Part shown: positions 36,972 through 45,523 of the stretch, piece by piece
Numbering within the stretch: position 1 is the stretch's first letter
Layout of the letters: every line of letters begins with the position of its first letter
DNA from: Marivita geojedonensis
GTDB taxonomy: Bacteria > Pseudomonadota > Alphaproteobacteria > Rhodobacterales > Rhodobacteraceae
Direction: 5' to 3'
Assembly (NCBI RefSeq): GCF_002115805.1
Contig: NZ_JFKC01000001.1
Span: 1 to 64,000 of the forward strand
DNA length: 64,000 nucleotides
Notes under the pieces: model-generated
Database searches by the model: none
Told to the model about the DNA's origin: nothing
What the model saw: only the letters and a program-made list of their open reading frames with translations
Position numbers and translations under genes: made by a program

Positions 36972-38141
36972 TCAGATCGCGATGACGTCCAGCGGCGGGA
37001 AGCCATTGAACCCGACCGATGCATAGGTCGAGGTGTAGGCCCCGCAATTGCGGATCACGATACGGTCCCCGGATTGCAGTCCGAGCGGAAGCTGCACAGG
37101 CTGCTTTTCGTAAAGCACATCGGCGCTGTCGCAGGACGGACCAGCCAGAATGCACGCGCCTGTCGGCTCGTGATCACGGTCCGTAATGAACTGGTAGCGG
37201 ATTGCCTCGTCCATGGTTTCTGCCAGGCCCGAGAACTTGCCGATGTCCAGATACACCCAGCGGTGCAGATCGCTGTCCGACTTCCGGGACACGAGCAGCA
37301 CTTCAGCCGCAATCGCCCCCGCTTCAGCCACCAGCCCGCGACCGGGCTCTGCCATGATCGCCGGAATATCGCCAAAACGGTCCTGGATCTGGCGCATCAC
37401 CGAAGCCGCATAGTTCTGCGGCGCATCCAGCTCCTGACCGTAGAACGCCGGGAACCCGCCACCAATGTTGAGCAGCGACAGCTCGAAACCTTCAGCCTTA
37501 AGGCCGCGCCAGACGGCTGCAACCTGATCCAGTGTCTCGCCCCACATTTCGGCACGGCGGGTCTGCGAACCGACATGGAAGGACAGACCAACCGGCTTGA
37601 GGCCCAGTTCGATCGCCAGCGCGAAAAGCGACGGTGTCTTGTCCAGCGCGCAACCGAACTTCCGCGACAGAGGCCAGTCCGCATGCAGCGAGCCCACGAT
37701 CAGACGGATATAGACCTCTGCGCCCGGTGCGTTCTGCGCCAGCTTGTGCAGTTCTTCTTCGGAGTCGGCTGCGAAATGGGTGATCCCCATCTCATGCGCC
37801 CATGCGATGTCCGACGGACGTTTGATGGTGTTGCCAAAGGAAATCCGCGACACGTCCGCGCCAGCATTCAGGCACATCTCGATCTCGGCGCGGGATGCCG
37901 CGTCGAAGTTGCTGCCCATCGCCACGAGGGTCTGCAGGATTTCCGGAGCCGGGTTTGCCTTGACGGCATAGTGGATGCGCGCGCGGCCCAGGCCCTGCGC
38001 CAGCGCTGCGTACTGACGTGCGACAGCATCTGTGTCGATCACAAGCGTCGGGCGCTCAAAACGGTTGCTCAGGATGAAGGCCTCTGCACGGGATACAGAT
38101 GCGGATTCGCGGGCAGAAAGCCCGGTTACGTATGCGTTCAT
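36972..38141 (-). CDS. ornithine decarboxylase, type III PLP fold
   Basis: A 389-aa alanine-racemase-fold decarboxylase, probably ornithine to putrescine (lysine use possible). The PLP lysine is K61 in HYAVKANPAP. The glycine-rich phosphate loop is in NIGGGFPAFY, MAEPGRGLVAEAG is the next signature, and the catalytic cysteine is in GPSCDSADVLYE. This is the eukaryotic-like family used by alphaproteobacteria. GGAG precedes ATG 38141. A structured leader with an overlapping reading frame lies upstream. A terminator follows at 36929. Confidence 0.92.
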   Translation of the reverse strand: MNAYVTGLSARESASVSRAEAFILSNRFERPTLVIDTDAVARQYAALAQGLGRARIHYAVKANPAPEILQTLVAMGSNFDAASRAEIEMCLNAGADVSRISFGNTIKRPSDIAWAHEMGITHFAADSEEELHKLAQNAPGAEVYIRLIVGSLHADWPLSRKFGCALDKTPSLFALAIELGLKPVGLSFHVGSQTRRAEMWGETLDQVAAVWRGLKAEGFELSLLNIGGGFPAFYGQELDAPQNYAASVMRQIQDRFGDIPAIMAEPGRGLVAEAGAIAAEVLLVSRKSDSDLHRWVYLDIGKFSGLAETMDEAIRYQFITDRDHEPTGACILAGPSCDSADVLYEKQPVQLPLGLQSGDRIVIRNCGAYTSTYASVGFNGFPPLDVIAI

Positions 38142-38325
38142 TGGTCATCTCCAATAGACCCGGCCATTCCGATTGCTCGGCGCAGACCGCTCAGTTCTTT
38201 CAGAGACGTTACCGTCGCTACGTAACCGCGTGGGTGCAGGTCCTGCTTGCCCACCTCGCCAGAGGCGCGTGCGTTGGCGTCACTAATCGCGCATATGGAG
38301 TCGATTTTGAGTCGGCGCAATAGAA
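38142..38325 (-). ncRNA. structured 5' leader of ornithine decarboxylase (speF-motif candidate)
   Basis: On the minus strand the leader contains GTGGG...CCCAC enclosing an inner GCAGG/CCTGC hairpin, then GTTAC...GTAAC with GTAGCGAC in the loop. A conserved RNA element, the speF motif, is known upstream of this decarboxylase family in alphaproteobacteria, and position and context fit. A frame of up to 60 codons (TTG 38320, or an internal GTG starting the peptide GKQDLHPRGYVATVTS) also runs through the leader. It ends in TGA overlapping the decarboxylase ATG (ATGA). Leader RNA, leader peptide or both are possible. Confidence 0.5.
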
Positions 38326-38357
38326 ATTATCTCGCTGACTCAAAATATTTTTCGCGC

Positions 38358-38543
38358 TCATGTCTCGCGTCGCAAACACAGCACAGGGCTGTCCTCAGAC
38401 GCCGTCTCTGCCCCGCAGAACGCACAGCGCCATTGCCCCGGCGCGGTGCGCCGCCAGCGGCATTCCCGCGTCAGCGTCGTCGTTTTGCGCCGCCAGTAGA
38501 GATAGGCCAGCACGCCAAGAAGAAGGATCAGAAGGATGGGCAT
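38358..38543 (-). CDS. small membrane-anchored protein with zinc-ribbon-like tail
   Basis: A 61-aa protein. An N-terminal membrane helix (ILLILLLGVLAYLYWRR) is followed by a C-terminal part with cysteines in ECRWRR and WRCAFCGAE, suggestive of a small zinc-binding knuckle. AGGAG lies 8 nt before ATG 38543, supporting translation. Function unknown; it lies between the decarboxylase leader and the ZIP transporter gene, all leftward. Confidence 0.68.
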   Translation of the reverse strand: MPILLILLLGVLAYLYWRRKTTTLTRECRWRRTAPGQWRCAFCGAETASEDSPVLCLRRET

Positions 38544-38575
38544 GGGTCAGGCTCCTAGCCTCTCAGCATGTAAAA

Positions 38576-39286
38576 TCATTGCAAAGCAAGATGCCCCGCC
38601 AGCCCCAGCATGAAACCCAAGACAGCCCCCATCGGTGGCCCCCATTTGCGTTTCAACGGCACCCGGGGGGCCACATCCTCGAACAGAAGGTAAAGAATAC
38701 CACCGGCTGAAAACAGCATGATTCCGCCCAGCACGCCGGGCAGTTCCGACAGGACCAGCAATCCGGTCAGGGTCGCCAGCGGTCCGACGGGCACCATCGC
38801 GATGAATATCCAGATCAGGTTTGGATGGTGCCGGTCCGCCGACATTTCCCGCCACGCGTTGAACCCTTCGGGCAGGTTTTGCAGCGCGATCAGTGCGGCA
38901 AGCAGCAGCGCGATATCCGCCTCGCCCACCAGCATCGCACCCAGGGCCATGGCCTCGGGCACGTAATCCAGCATCATGGCCAGAAACTGGGACACGCTGC
39001 CTTGCCCTTGGGACAGATGATGGTCGAGCATCCCGAACACCAATCCGCCCGCCCCAAAAAGGACAAGCGCCACAATCGGACCCACCCGGTCTGTCCCTTC
39101 GGGTACAAGCACAAGCGCAATCGCGGAAAACAGCGCGCCACCGCCGAACGCGATCACCGAATGGCGAAATTCCTCCAGCATCCACCTCGGTAGCAACCGG
39201 TCGACCTGTGCCAGAAATGCGCCAGCCGGGATCGCGATCCCGGCCAGCGTGGAAAACAGAATGGCTTCTGTGAAAGTGCTGGTCAA
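38576..39286 (-). CDS. ZIP-family metal transporter
   Basis: A 236-aa integral membrane protein with about eight helices. The ZIP signature helices have DYVPEAMALGAML and IALQNLPEGFNAWREM, where E and N/P residues replace the usual HS pairs in part. A histidine-containing loop DHHLSQGQG separates helices 3 and 4. Zinc or iron uptake is likely. The reading frame opens with TTG at 39286, 6 nt after the sdhB stop and without a clear Shine-Dalgarno, so it may be translated as a continuation of the sdh transcript. Confidence 0.82.
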   Translation of the reverse strand: MTSTFTEAILFSTLAGIAIPAGAFLAQVDRLLPRWMLEEFRHSVIAFGGGALFSAIALVLVPEGTDRVGPIVALVLFGAGGLVFGMLDHHLSQGQGSVSQFLAMMLDYVPEAMALGAMLVGEADIALLLAALIALQNLPEGFNAWREMSADRHHPNLIWIFIAMVPVGPLATLTGLLVLSELPGVLGGIMLFSAGGILYLLFEDVAPRVPLKRKWGPPMGAVLGFMLGLAGHLALQ

Positions 39287-39292
39287 AGCGCG

Positions 39293-40072
39293 TTACACGT
39301 GCCGCTCGACCATCATCTTCTTGATCTCGGCAATCGCCTTCGCCGGGTTCAGACCTTTGGGGCAGGTCTTGGCGCAGTTCATGATCGTGTGGCAGCGATA
39401 GAGCTTGAACGGATCTTCCAGATCATCCAACCGCTCACCCGTTGCCTCGTCGCGGCTGTCGATGATCCAGCGATAGGCGTGCAGCAACGCGGCCGGTCCA
39501 AGGTACCGATCGCCGTTCCACCAGTAGGACGGGCAGGCCGTCGAACAGGACGCGCACATCACGCATTCATAGAGACCATCCAGCTTCTTGCGGTCCTCGA
39601 TGGACTGCTTCCACTCTTTCGCCGGGCGGTTCGTCTTGGTTTCGAGCCACGGCATGATCGACGCGTGCTGCGCATAGAAATGCGTCAGATCCGGGATCAG
39701 GTCTTTGACAACCGGCATGTGCGGCAGCGGGTAGATCTTCACATCGCCCTCGATCTCGTCGAGACCGTAGATACAAGCCAGCGTGTTGATCCCGTCGATG
39801 TTCATCGCGCAGGACCCGCAGATGCCTTCACGGCAGGACCGGCGGAAGGTCAGCGTCGGGTCGATCTCGTTCTTGATCTTTATCAGCGCGTCCAGAACCA
39901 TCGGACCGCACTTGTCCATGTCCACGAAATAGGTGTCCACACGCGGGTTCTCGCCATCGTCCGGGTTCCAGCGATAGATGCTGAACTTGCGCACATTGGT
40001 GGCGCCTTCCGGCTTGGGCCACCGTTTGCCCGTGCGGATGGTCGAATTCTTGGGGAGGGTCAGTTGAACCAT
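39293..40072 (-). CDS. sdhB: succinate dehydrogenase iron-sulfur subunit
   Basis: A 259-aa Fe-S subunit of complex II. The [2Fe-2S] cysteines are in [15 protein letters not shown] and the following LAC. The [4Fe-4S] and [3Fe-4S] clusters use [16 protein letters not shown] and [25 protein letters not shown] precedes ATG 40072. It is separated from sdhA by two small lipoprotein genes on the same strand. Confidence 0.97.
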   Translation of the reverse strand: MVQLTLPKNSTIRTGKRWPKPEGATNVRKFSIYRWNPDDGENPRVDTYFVDMDKCGPMVLDALIKIKNEIDPTLTFRRSCREGICGSCAMNIDGINTLACIYGLDEIEGDVKIYPLPHMPVVKDLIPDLTHFYAQHASIMPWLETKTNRPAKEWKQSIEDRKKLDGLYECVMCASCSTACPSYWWNGDRYLGPAALLHAYRWIIDSRDEATGERLDDLEDPFKLYRCHTIMNCAKTCPKGLNPAKAIAEIKKMMVERHV

Positions 40073-40082
40073 ATCTCTCTCC

Positions 40083-40400
40083 TTAGCGAAGCAAAGCTGG
40101 CAGGCCCTCGGCCGCCAGGCATGTCAGTGTCTCGGGTTTCGAGACGATATCCGTAACGATCTGCACCGTGCTCTCAGTTGGCCCGGTCACACTGTCGAGC
40201 GCCAGCGACCGGATCTGCACCGCGCTGGCATTGTCGATCACACAGTTCAGCGCCGGTTCCAGCGGCACGCCAGGGAAGCGTTCGACCAGAACCGGGGTAA
40301 TCGCCGAGCGCGCCGCATCGCGCGCAATCCGGTCCTGTGCCTGCGGAGAACAGGCAGCGAGCACCAGCCCCATGGCAATCAGGATCAGCGTTTTAGGCAA
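40083..40400 (-). CDS. small lipoprotein within the sdh operon
   Basis: A 105-aa predicted lipoprotein. The signal peptide ends in the lipobox VLAAC, giving the mature N-terminus [15 protein letters not shown]. Two further cysteines (CVID, CLAAE) could form a disulfide. The start is TTG at 40400 with GGAGG about 10 nt upstream, and it overlaps the preceding lipoprotein gene by 16 nt. No known domain. Its place between sdhA and sdhB suggests a link to complex II or simply retention in the operon. Confidence 0.8.
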   Translation of the reverse strand: MPKTLILIAMGLVLAACSPQAQDRIARDAARSAITPVLVERFPGVPLEPALNCVIDNASAVQIRSLALDSVTGPTESTVQIVTDIVSKPETLTCLAAEGLPALLR

Positions 40401-40666
40401 TATTGCGTGCCTCCGTACATCACTGGCGCATCCGGTGTGCAGAACGCCGAACGACCGCCATCCTGCTGCCGGCGCATATCCCTCAGGATTTGGTCACGCT
40501 CCTGCGGGACACGTGTCTTGGCCGGAAGATTACTGTCGACATACTGCACAGCAGTCCCGCTCGTACCCTCCACAGTCTCGACCCCTTCCGGCGTCACCGC
40601 TATTTGCGGACCCGTACAGCCCGCGAGGCCCAGGGCCAGCAATGACAGGCCAAGAACAGTCCGCAT
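40385..40666 (-). CDS. small lipoprotein following sdhA
   Basis: A 93-aa predicted lipoprotein with lipobox LGLAGC. The mature part reads CTGPQIAVTPEGVETVEGTS and then has two cysteines (FCTPD, YCLKR). ATG 40666 shares one base with the sdhA stop (TGATG), indicating translational coupling. No recognised domain. Together with the next gene it interrupts the sdhA-sdhB order. Confidence 0.82.
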   Translation of the reverse strand: MRTVLGLSLLALGLAGCTGPQIAVTPEGVETVEGTSGTAVQYVDSNLPAKTRVPQERDQILRDMRRQQDGGRSAFCTPDAPVMYGGTQYCLKR

Positions 40667-42471
40667 CAGAACGTCCGTTCCTTCGGCGCAATCTTCTTGA
40701 GGCTGATACCCCCCTGCTCTTCCGTCGTCAGCGGGTCTTTGACCACCGGACGATAGCTGAGGTCGATCTTGTTGCCCTCGACCCTTGCGATGGTGTGCAC
40801 GCGCCAGTTCTCGTCGTCACGCGAGGTATAGTCCTCGTGCGCATGTGCGCCGCGGCTTTCCTTGCGCGCCTCGGCCCCGGCGATCGTCGCCAACGCGTTG
40901 GGCATCAGGTTGGTCAGTTCCAGCGTCTCCATCAGGTCGCTGTTCCAGACGAGGCTGCGGTCGGTGACCTGAAGATCATCCATCTTGCCCGCAATCGCGA
41001 CCATCTTGTCGAGACCTTCCTTCATGGTCTTCGAGGTCCGGAACACGGCGGCATCGGCCTGCATCGTTTTCTGCATCTCAAGCCGCAGTTCGGCGGTCGG
41101 GATGGAACCCTTGGCGTTGCGCAGCCCGTCGAAGCGGTCGAATGCCTTGTCCACCGACGCGGTGTTGGTCGACGGCACGGCAGAATCGCGATCCACAACC
41201 TTGCCTGCGCGGATCGCGGCAGCGCGGCCGAACACCACGAGGTCGATCAGCGAGTTGGAACCCAGACGGTTGGCACCATGCACGGACGCACAGCCCGCCT
41301 CGCCCACGGCCATCAGGCCCGGCACAACAGCGTTCGGGTCTTTCTTGGTCGGGTTCAGCACTTCGCCCCAGTAGTTGGTAGGGATGCCGCCCATGTTGTA
41401 GTGCACCGTCGGCAGAACCGGGATCGGCTCCTTGGTCACGTCAACACCGGCGAAAATCTTGGCGGACTCAGAGATGCCCGGCAGACGCTCTGCAAGTGCT
41501 TCTTTCGGCAGGTGCGACAGGTTCAGGTGGATGTGATCCCCTTCCTCGCCAACACCACGACCTTCGCGGATTTCCATGGTCATCGACCGGGACACGTAAT
41601 CACGCGGTGCGAGGTCTTTGTAGTTCGGCGCATAGCGCTCCATGAACCGCTCGCCTTCGGAGTTGGTGAGATAGCCACCTTCCCCGCGTGCGCCCTCGGT
41701 GATCAGACAGCCCGAGCCGTAGATGCCCGTCGGGTGGAACTGCACGAACTCCATGTCCTGAAGCGGCAGACCCGCGCGCGCCACCATGCCGCCACCGTCG
41801 CCGGTGCAGGTGTGGGCGCTTGTCGCGCTGAAATAGGCCCGGCCATAGCCGCCCGTCGCCAGCACCACCATCTTGGCGTTGAAGACATGCATCGTGCCGT
41901 CGTCCAGCTTCCAGCAGACAACACCGGTGCAGGCGCCGTCATCGGACATGATGAGGTCGACCGCGAAATACTCGATATAGAACTCGGCGTTGTTCTTCAG
42001 CGACTGACCGTAAAGCGTGTGCAGGATCGCGTGACCGGTCCGGTCCGCCGCCGCACAGGTGCGCTGTACGGGCGGGCCTTCACCGAACTCGGTGGTGTGA
42101 CCGCCGAACGGACGCTGGTAGATCTTGCCTTCCTCGGTGCGCGAAAACGGCACGCCGTAGTGTTCAAGCTCGTAAACCGCCTTGGGCGCTTCACGGGCGA
42201 GGTACTCCATCGCATCCGTGTCACCCAGCCAGTCCGACCCTTTCACGGTGTCGTACATGTGCCACTGCCAGTGGTCCGGGCCCATGTTGGAGAGCGATGC
42301 GGCGATCCCACCCTGCGCCGCAACCGTGTGCGACCGTGTCGGGAACACCTTGGTCACACACGCCGTGCGCAACCCCTGTTCGGCCATGCCAAGCGTGGCG
42401 CGCAAACCTGCGCCGCCTGCGCCGACGACCACGACGTCATATTCATGCGTCTCGTATTCGTATGCAGCCAT
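40666..42471 (-). CDS. sdhA: succinate dehydrogenase flavoprotein subunit
   Basis: A 601-aa FAD subunit that oxidises succinate to fumarate. FAD binding is in [20 protein letters not shown]. The covalent-flavin histidine lies in [12 protein letters not shown], and [21 protein letters not shown] (in outline) is the substrate region, with RGLGVDHVHLN-like [21 protein letters not shown] 42471 was chosen over an upstream in-frame ATG because [17 protein letters not shown] is the family start. sdhD ends 20 nt upstream. Confidence 0.97.
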   Translation of the reverse strand: MAAYEYETHEYDVVVVGAGGAGLRATLGMAEQGLRTACVTKVFPTRSHTVAAQGGIAASLSNMGPDHWQWHMYDTVKGSDWLGDTDAMEYLAREAPKAVYELEHYGVPFSRTEEGKIYQRPFGGHTTEFGEGPPVQRTCAAADRTGHAILHTLYGQSLKNNAEFYIEYFAVDLIMSDDGACTGVVCWKLDDGTMHVFNAKMVVLATGGYGRAYFSATSAHTCTGDGGGMVARAGLPLQDMEFVQFHPTGIYGSGCLITEGARGEGGYLTNSEGERFMERYAPNYKDLAPRDYVSRSMTMEIREGRGVGEEGDHIHLNLSHLPKEALAERLPGISESAKIFAGVDVTKEPIPVLPTVHYNMGGIPTNYWGEVLNPTKKDPNAVVPGLMAVGEAGCASVHGANRLGSNSLIDLVVFGRAAAIRAGKVVDRDSAVPSTNTASVDKAFDRFDGLRNAKGSIPTAELRLEMQKTMQADAAVFRTSKTMKEGLDKMVAIAGKMDDLQVTDRSLVWNSDLMETLELTNLMPNALATIAGAEARKESRGAHAHEDYTSRDDENWRVHTIARVEGNKIDLSYRPVVKDPLTTEEQGGISLKKIAPKERTF

Positions 42472-42491
42472 GTTGCTGGAAACTCCGTGTC

Positions 42492-42863
42492 TCAAAGGGC
42501 CATTTTGGCGATTGCAAAGACGCCAACGGCGGCCGCGCCGTAGCTGATGCAGGTCATGCCGAGGATCAGGATCTTCTCCCAGATGCCGTGCACATAGTCT
42601 TCGACCAGAACCTGGAACCCGTCATTGAAATGCTTGAAGCCAACGATCAGCGTCAGCGCGGCGATGATCGCCGGGAACGGGCGCGCATAGTAGGCCTGCA
42701 CCTCTTCGAACGACGATCCAAGGATACCGCCAAAGGTGAATACGAAGAAAGGGATCAGGATCAGCAGCGCGACGGACGATTTCTTCATCGCCCAGAAATG
42801 CTCGGTCCCGGATTTCGCGGCGCCCCATCCGGTGGCGCGTTTGCGGTCAGTCAGAAAAGCCAT
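42492..42863 (-). CDS. sdhD: succinate dehydrogenase membrane anchor SdhD
   Basis: A 123-aa membrane subunit with three helices, [19 protein letters not shown] at the cytoplasmic N-terminus and [17 protein letters not shown] near the quinone/heme site. It starts 12 nt after sdhC and ends 20 nt before sdhA. With SdhC it forms the quinone-binding anchor of complex II. Confidence 0.93.
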   Translation of the reverse strand: MAFLTDRKRATGWGAAKSGTEHFWAMKKSSVALLILIPFFVFTFGGILGSSFEEVQAYYARPFPAIIAALTLIVGFKHFNDGFQVLVEDYVHGIWEKILILGMTCISYGAAAVGVFAIAKMAL

Positions 42864-42875
42864 GATGCGCCCCCT

Positions 42876-43268
42876 TTACCAAAGCACGACGACGGAAAAG
42901 ACAGTCAGCACGCCAGAGCCGATGATCACCATCCAGCCCAGCATTTCGGCTTTGTCGATCTCAAGCATCTTCGCGTTGTCCCATATCAGGTGACGGATGC
43001 CTGCCAGCGTGTGGTACCAGAGCGCCCAGACGGACAGGAACATCACCAGATCACCGAACCAGCTTGTGACAAAGCCGTTGGCAAAGGCGAAGTATTCCGG
43101 ACCGGTCGATGCTGCGAGCAGCCACCACACGATCATCAGCGCGGCCACGATAAGCGCATTGCCGGTGATCCGCGTGAGGATCGACGTAACGGAGGTGAGT
43201 TGCGGCCGATAGTACGGCCCGATCATAAACGGTGAGAGCGGCCGGTTGCCGCGATTGACGTCAGGCAT
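42876..43268 (-). CDS. sdhC: succinate dehydrogenase cytochrome b556 subunit SdhC
   Basis: A 130-aa membrane subunit. The N-terminus NRPLSPFMIGPYYRPQLTSV in outline and SILTRITGNAL are family signatures, and the heme-ligand histidine lies in WYHTLAGIRHLIWD. Three membrane helices are present. First gene of the leftward sdhC-sdhD-sdhA-(two lipoproteins)-sdhB operon, preceded by the tandem TGTGATCACA module. Confidence 0.95.
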   Translation of the reverse strand: MPDVNRGNRPLSPFMIGPYYRPQLTSVTSILTRITGNALIVAALMIVWWLLAASTGPEYFAFANGFVTSWFGDLVMFLSVWALWYHTLAGIRHLIWDNAKMLEIDKAEMLGWMVIIGSGVLTVFSVVVLW

Positions 43269-43327
43269 GGTCTGAGTCCTTTTCGGTTCCTGACAGCCTT
43301 TTTATTGCTTTTGAAAGCCGAGTCACG

Positions 43328-43357
43328 CCGCGCGAAAGCTCTCAGGCGCGGTTTTTT
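43328..43357. other. hairpin with oligo-T tail in the sdhC leader
   Basis: CCGCGC (43328-43333) pairs with GCGCGG (43346-43351), followed on the plus strand by TTTTTT. No rightward gene needs a terminator here, so on the sdh transcript it would be a leader hairpin preceded by AAAAAA. Confidence 0.35.
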
Positions 43358-43385
43358 GGCGCAATCAGCAAGAAATATCAAAATT

Positions 43386-43416
43386 TGTGATCACACGAAT
43401 AAAAACTGTGATCACA
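43386..43416. promoter_or_regulatory. tandem TGTGATCACA operator upstream of sdhC
   Basis: Two perfect 10-bp palindromes TGTGATCACA at 43386-43395 and 43407-43416, start to start 21 bp, with an A/T-rich 11-bp spacer. They lie 118-148 bp upstream of the sdhC start. The same module with the same spacing lies 113-143 bp upstream of sucC. Confidence 0.75.
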
Positions 43417-43525
43417 TAATGCGCGGCAATGGAAGTTATCGTTTTTTCAGGCGTTTTTCCGTTACCGCTACCCAAAGGCTGCTTTACATGGGTCCGACCA
43501 TCAACCGCCGCACCCGATCGGACCT

Positions 43526-44248
43526 TCAGTTCCCCAAGGCTCTGTAGAGGTCGCGCAAGTGGGCTTCGAACTCTTCGCACATGATGATCGACCGATCGGA
43601 CGGATCGTAAAACGCGTTCGCCTCGCCACACGGCTCGGCATAGACACCGATCTCTGCCGGAAACCCGAAATCCGCATTCAATGCGTCCACCTCCGCCGCA
43701 ATCAGTTGCGCCGTCACCGTGGTTTTGTCCTCTGCCGAAAACCGCATAGGCGTACCGCCTTCCGCCATTTCGTCGAACACTGCCCCCCAGCTGTCAGCGG
43801 CAAGATCGTATTCCTCGGGACAGTATTCCGCGCGCTCGTCGGGCAGTTCCATGTCCTCGGCAAAGTCATCCCGGGTGTCCGGATCACCGCCGTAAAACAG
43901 GCAGACCGTGTTGTAGAACCGCTGTTCGTCCGGCCCATGCACGTCCCAATACGGCACCGGATAGTCGGCATTCGCCACGGCTTCGGCCCAGAACCCATTG
44001 GCCACGTCATAGGCCATATCCAAGGCCGACTCCGGCTCGAACAGATGATCGATCAACAGGATCGACGCCACGTCGGCGGCGTCTTCTTCCTGCCCGAAGA
44101 CGGGCATTTGCATCACGTCGATCAGGGCATGACCCAGCTCGTGATAGAAAATTCCAAGGATATTCGCTTCGACAAAGGCGTTTTCAGCCTCGTCGGCCAT
44201 CAGACTACCGGGGACACCGGCAGCCAAAAGGGCAAGCGCGTATCTCAC
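43526..44248 (-). CDS. secreted DUF4344-type zinc metallopeptidase
   Basis: A 240-aa exported protein. A signal peptide (RYALALLAAGVPGSLMADE) precedes the zincin motif HELGH in GIFYHELGHALIDVM, followed by GQEEDAADVASILLI. The latter fits the glutamate third zinc ligand of the DUF4344 family. Cysteine pairs suggest disulfides in the periplasm. GTG 44248 overlaps the mch stop by 4 nt (GTGA), so it is translated with the EMC-pathway gene. An ATG 18 nt further upstream is in frame but would precede the signal peptide. The substrate is unknown. Confidence 0.8.
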   Translation of the reverse strand: MRYALALLAAGVPGSLMADEAENAFVEANILGIFYHELGHALIDVMQMPVFGQEEDAADVASILLIDHLFEPESALDMAYDVANGFWAEAVANADYPVPYWDVHGPDEQRFYNTVCLFYGGDPDTRDDFAEDMELPDERAEYCPEEYDLAADSWGAVFDEMAEGGTPMRFSAEDKTTVTAQLIAAEVDALNADFGFPAEIGVYAEPCGEANAFYDPSDRSIIMCEEFEAHLRDLYRALGN

Positions 44249-45276
44249 ACAGGCATCAAGGCCCAATAATCGAGATCAAGCAAGACATGAGGCAGGTACT
44301 TCCCGTCCTCGCCTTTCAGGTCCATCGACCCGCTCGCCGAGGTCGCCACCAGTCGCAGACGCACCGCGCCCACACCGGGGACCGAGGTTTCGGCCTTGTC
44401 CAGCACCTCGGACCAAGCGCGCACGGTGGTGCCGCTGAAACACGGGTTCGCGTGTGCCCCGCCGTTCAGGCCCACGATCATCTGCGCATTTGCCAGACCG
44501 TTGAACGACAGCGCCCGCGCCATGCTGATGACGTGCCCACCATAGATCAACCGCTGCCCATCGGGCCGGAAAGTGGCGTCGAAATGGACCTTGGCCGTGT
44601 TCTGCCACAGCCGCGTCGCCATCATGTGTTCGGCTTCCTCGATGGTGACGCCGTCCACATGGTCGATCTTCTCACCGATCGCGTAATCCCCCCAGCGATG
44701 CGGCTCGCCCGCCAGTTCGAAATCGTAGCCGGTAAAGTCCAGCCCGCGCGGAATCGCCAGGTCTTCGACAGCCAGCACGGATTTCAGCTCCGGCACCACA
44801 GTCTCAGGTGCTGCCGCATCCGCGTCGCGCTTGCGCACCATGACCCAGCGCACATACTCCATGACCAACTGATCATTCTGGTTGAGACCGCGCGTCCGCA
44901 CCCAGACCACACCGGTCTTTCCGTTGGAGTTTTGCTTGAGCCCGATCACCTCGGATTCCGAACGCAGCGTGTCACCCGCATAGACCGGCGCCAGCCAGCG
45001 CCCCTCGGCATAGCCAAGGTTCGCCACCGCGTTCAGCGACACATCAGGAACCGTCTTGCCGAACACCACATGGAACGCAGCCAGATCGTCGATCGGGGAC
45101 GACGGTAGGCCACAGCTCTGCGCAAAAAGATCCGACGAATACAGCGCATGTCGAGCGGGATACAAAGCATGATAAAGCGCCCGCTCCCCACCCGACACCG
45201 TGCGCGGTACCGCGTGGCGGATCACCTGCCCAACCGCGTAATCCTCGAAGAAACGGCCTTCATTCGTTTTCGTCAT
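44245..45276 (-). CDS. mch: mesaconyl-CoA hydratase (beta-methylmalyl-CoA dehydratase)
   Basis: A 343-aa double hot-dog-fold (MaoC-like) hydratase that converts mesaconyl-CoA to beta-methylmalyl-CoA in the EMC pathway. Family landmarks are GRFFEDYAVGQVIRHAVPRT in outline, the FAQSCGL segment, FHVVFGKTVPDVSLNAVANL and, in the second repeat, KIDHVDGVTIEEAEHM and YGGHVISMARALSFNGLANA. ATG 45276 matches the family start MTKTNEGRFFEDY; an in-frame ATG at 45330 would overlap the DUF1737 gene. The operon with mcl2 fits the Rhodobacter arrangement. Confidence 0.92.
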   Translation of the reverse strand: MTKTNEGRFFEDYAVGQVIRHAVPRTVSGGERALYHALYPARHALYSSDLFAQSCGLPSSPIDDLAAFHVVFGKTVPDVSLNAVANLGYAEGRWLAPVYAGDTLRSESEVIGLKQNSNGKTGVVWVRTRGLNQNDQLVMEYVRWVMVRKRDADAAAPETVVPELKSVLAVEDLAIPRGLDFTGYDFELAGEPHRWGDYAIGEKIDHVDGVTIEEAEHMMATRLWQNTAKVHFDATFRPDGQRLIYGGHVISMARALSFNGLANAQMIVGLNGGAHANPCFSGTTVRAWSEVLDKAETSVPGVGAVRLRLVATSASGSMDLKGEDGKYLPHVLLDLDYWALMPV

Positions 45277-45316
45277 CGCAGCGCCCTTTGCGGTGGTCGC
45301 AGGTCGGTCGAGTGTG

Positions 45317-45520
45317 TCACTGTTCGCCAAGTTTCATCTCCGGGCTGTAGGGGGTGTCGATCTCTTTGGTCACCGCCTGCCCGCAGCGCATCACACCATT
45401 GGCATGATCGAACGCATAGGTGGGATCGCCATAAAGCTCCCACCCCTTGCTCAGGGCAAGCGACACCTTGTGGCAAAAGGCCGACGTGTCATCTTCGGTC
45501 AAAAGTCGATAAATCTTCAT
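45317..45520 (-). CDS. DUF1737 domain-containing protein
   Basis: A 67-aa small soluble protein of the DUF1737 family, with the typical pattern YRLLTEDDTSAFCHKVSLAL followed by KGWELYGDPTYAFD and CGQAVTKEI. Function unknown. It starts 3 nt after nnrU and ends 40 nt before the mch start, clearly inside the operon. Confidence 0.88.
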   Translation of the reverse strand: MKIYRLLTEDDTSAFCHKVSLALSKGWELYGDPTYAFDHANGVMRCGQAVTKEIDTPYSPEMKLGEQ

Positions 45521-45523
45521 GGC

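Noticed and set aside
40168-42543. 791-codon rightward frame opposite sdhA
   Set aside because: Mirror of the sdhA reading frame with a composition typical of antisense translation.
43386-43416. CRP/FNR binding sites at the sdh promoter
   Set aside because: TGTGA and TCACA are directly joined rather than separated by 6 bp, and the pairing is better explained as two 10-bp palindromes.
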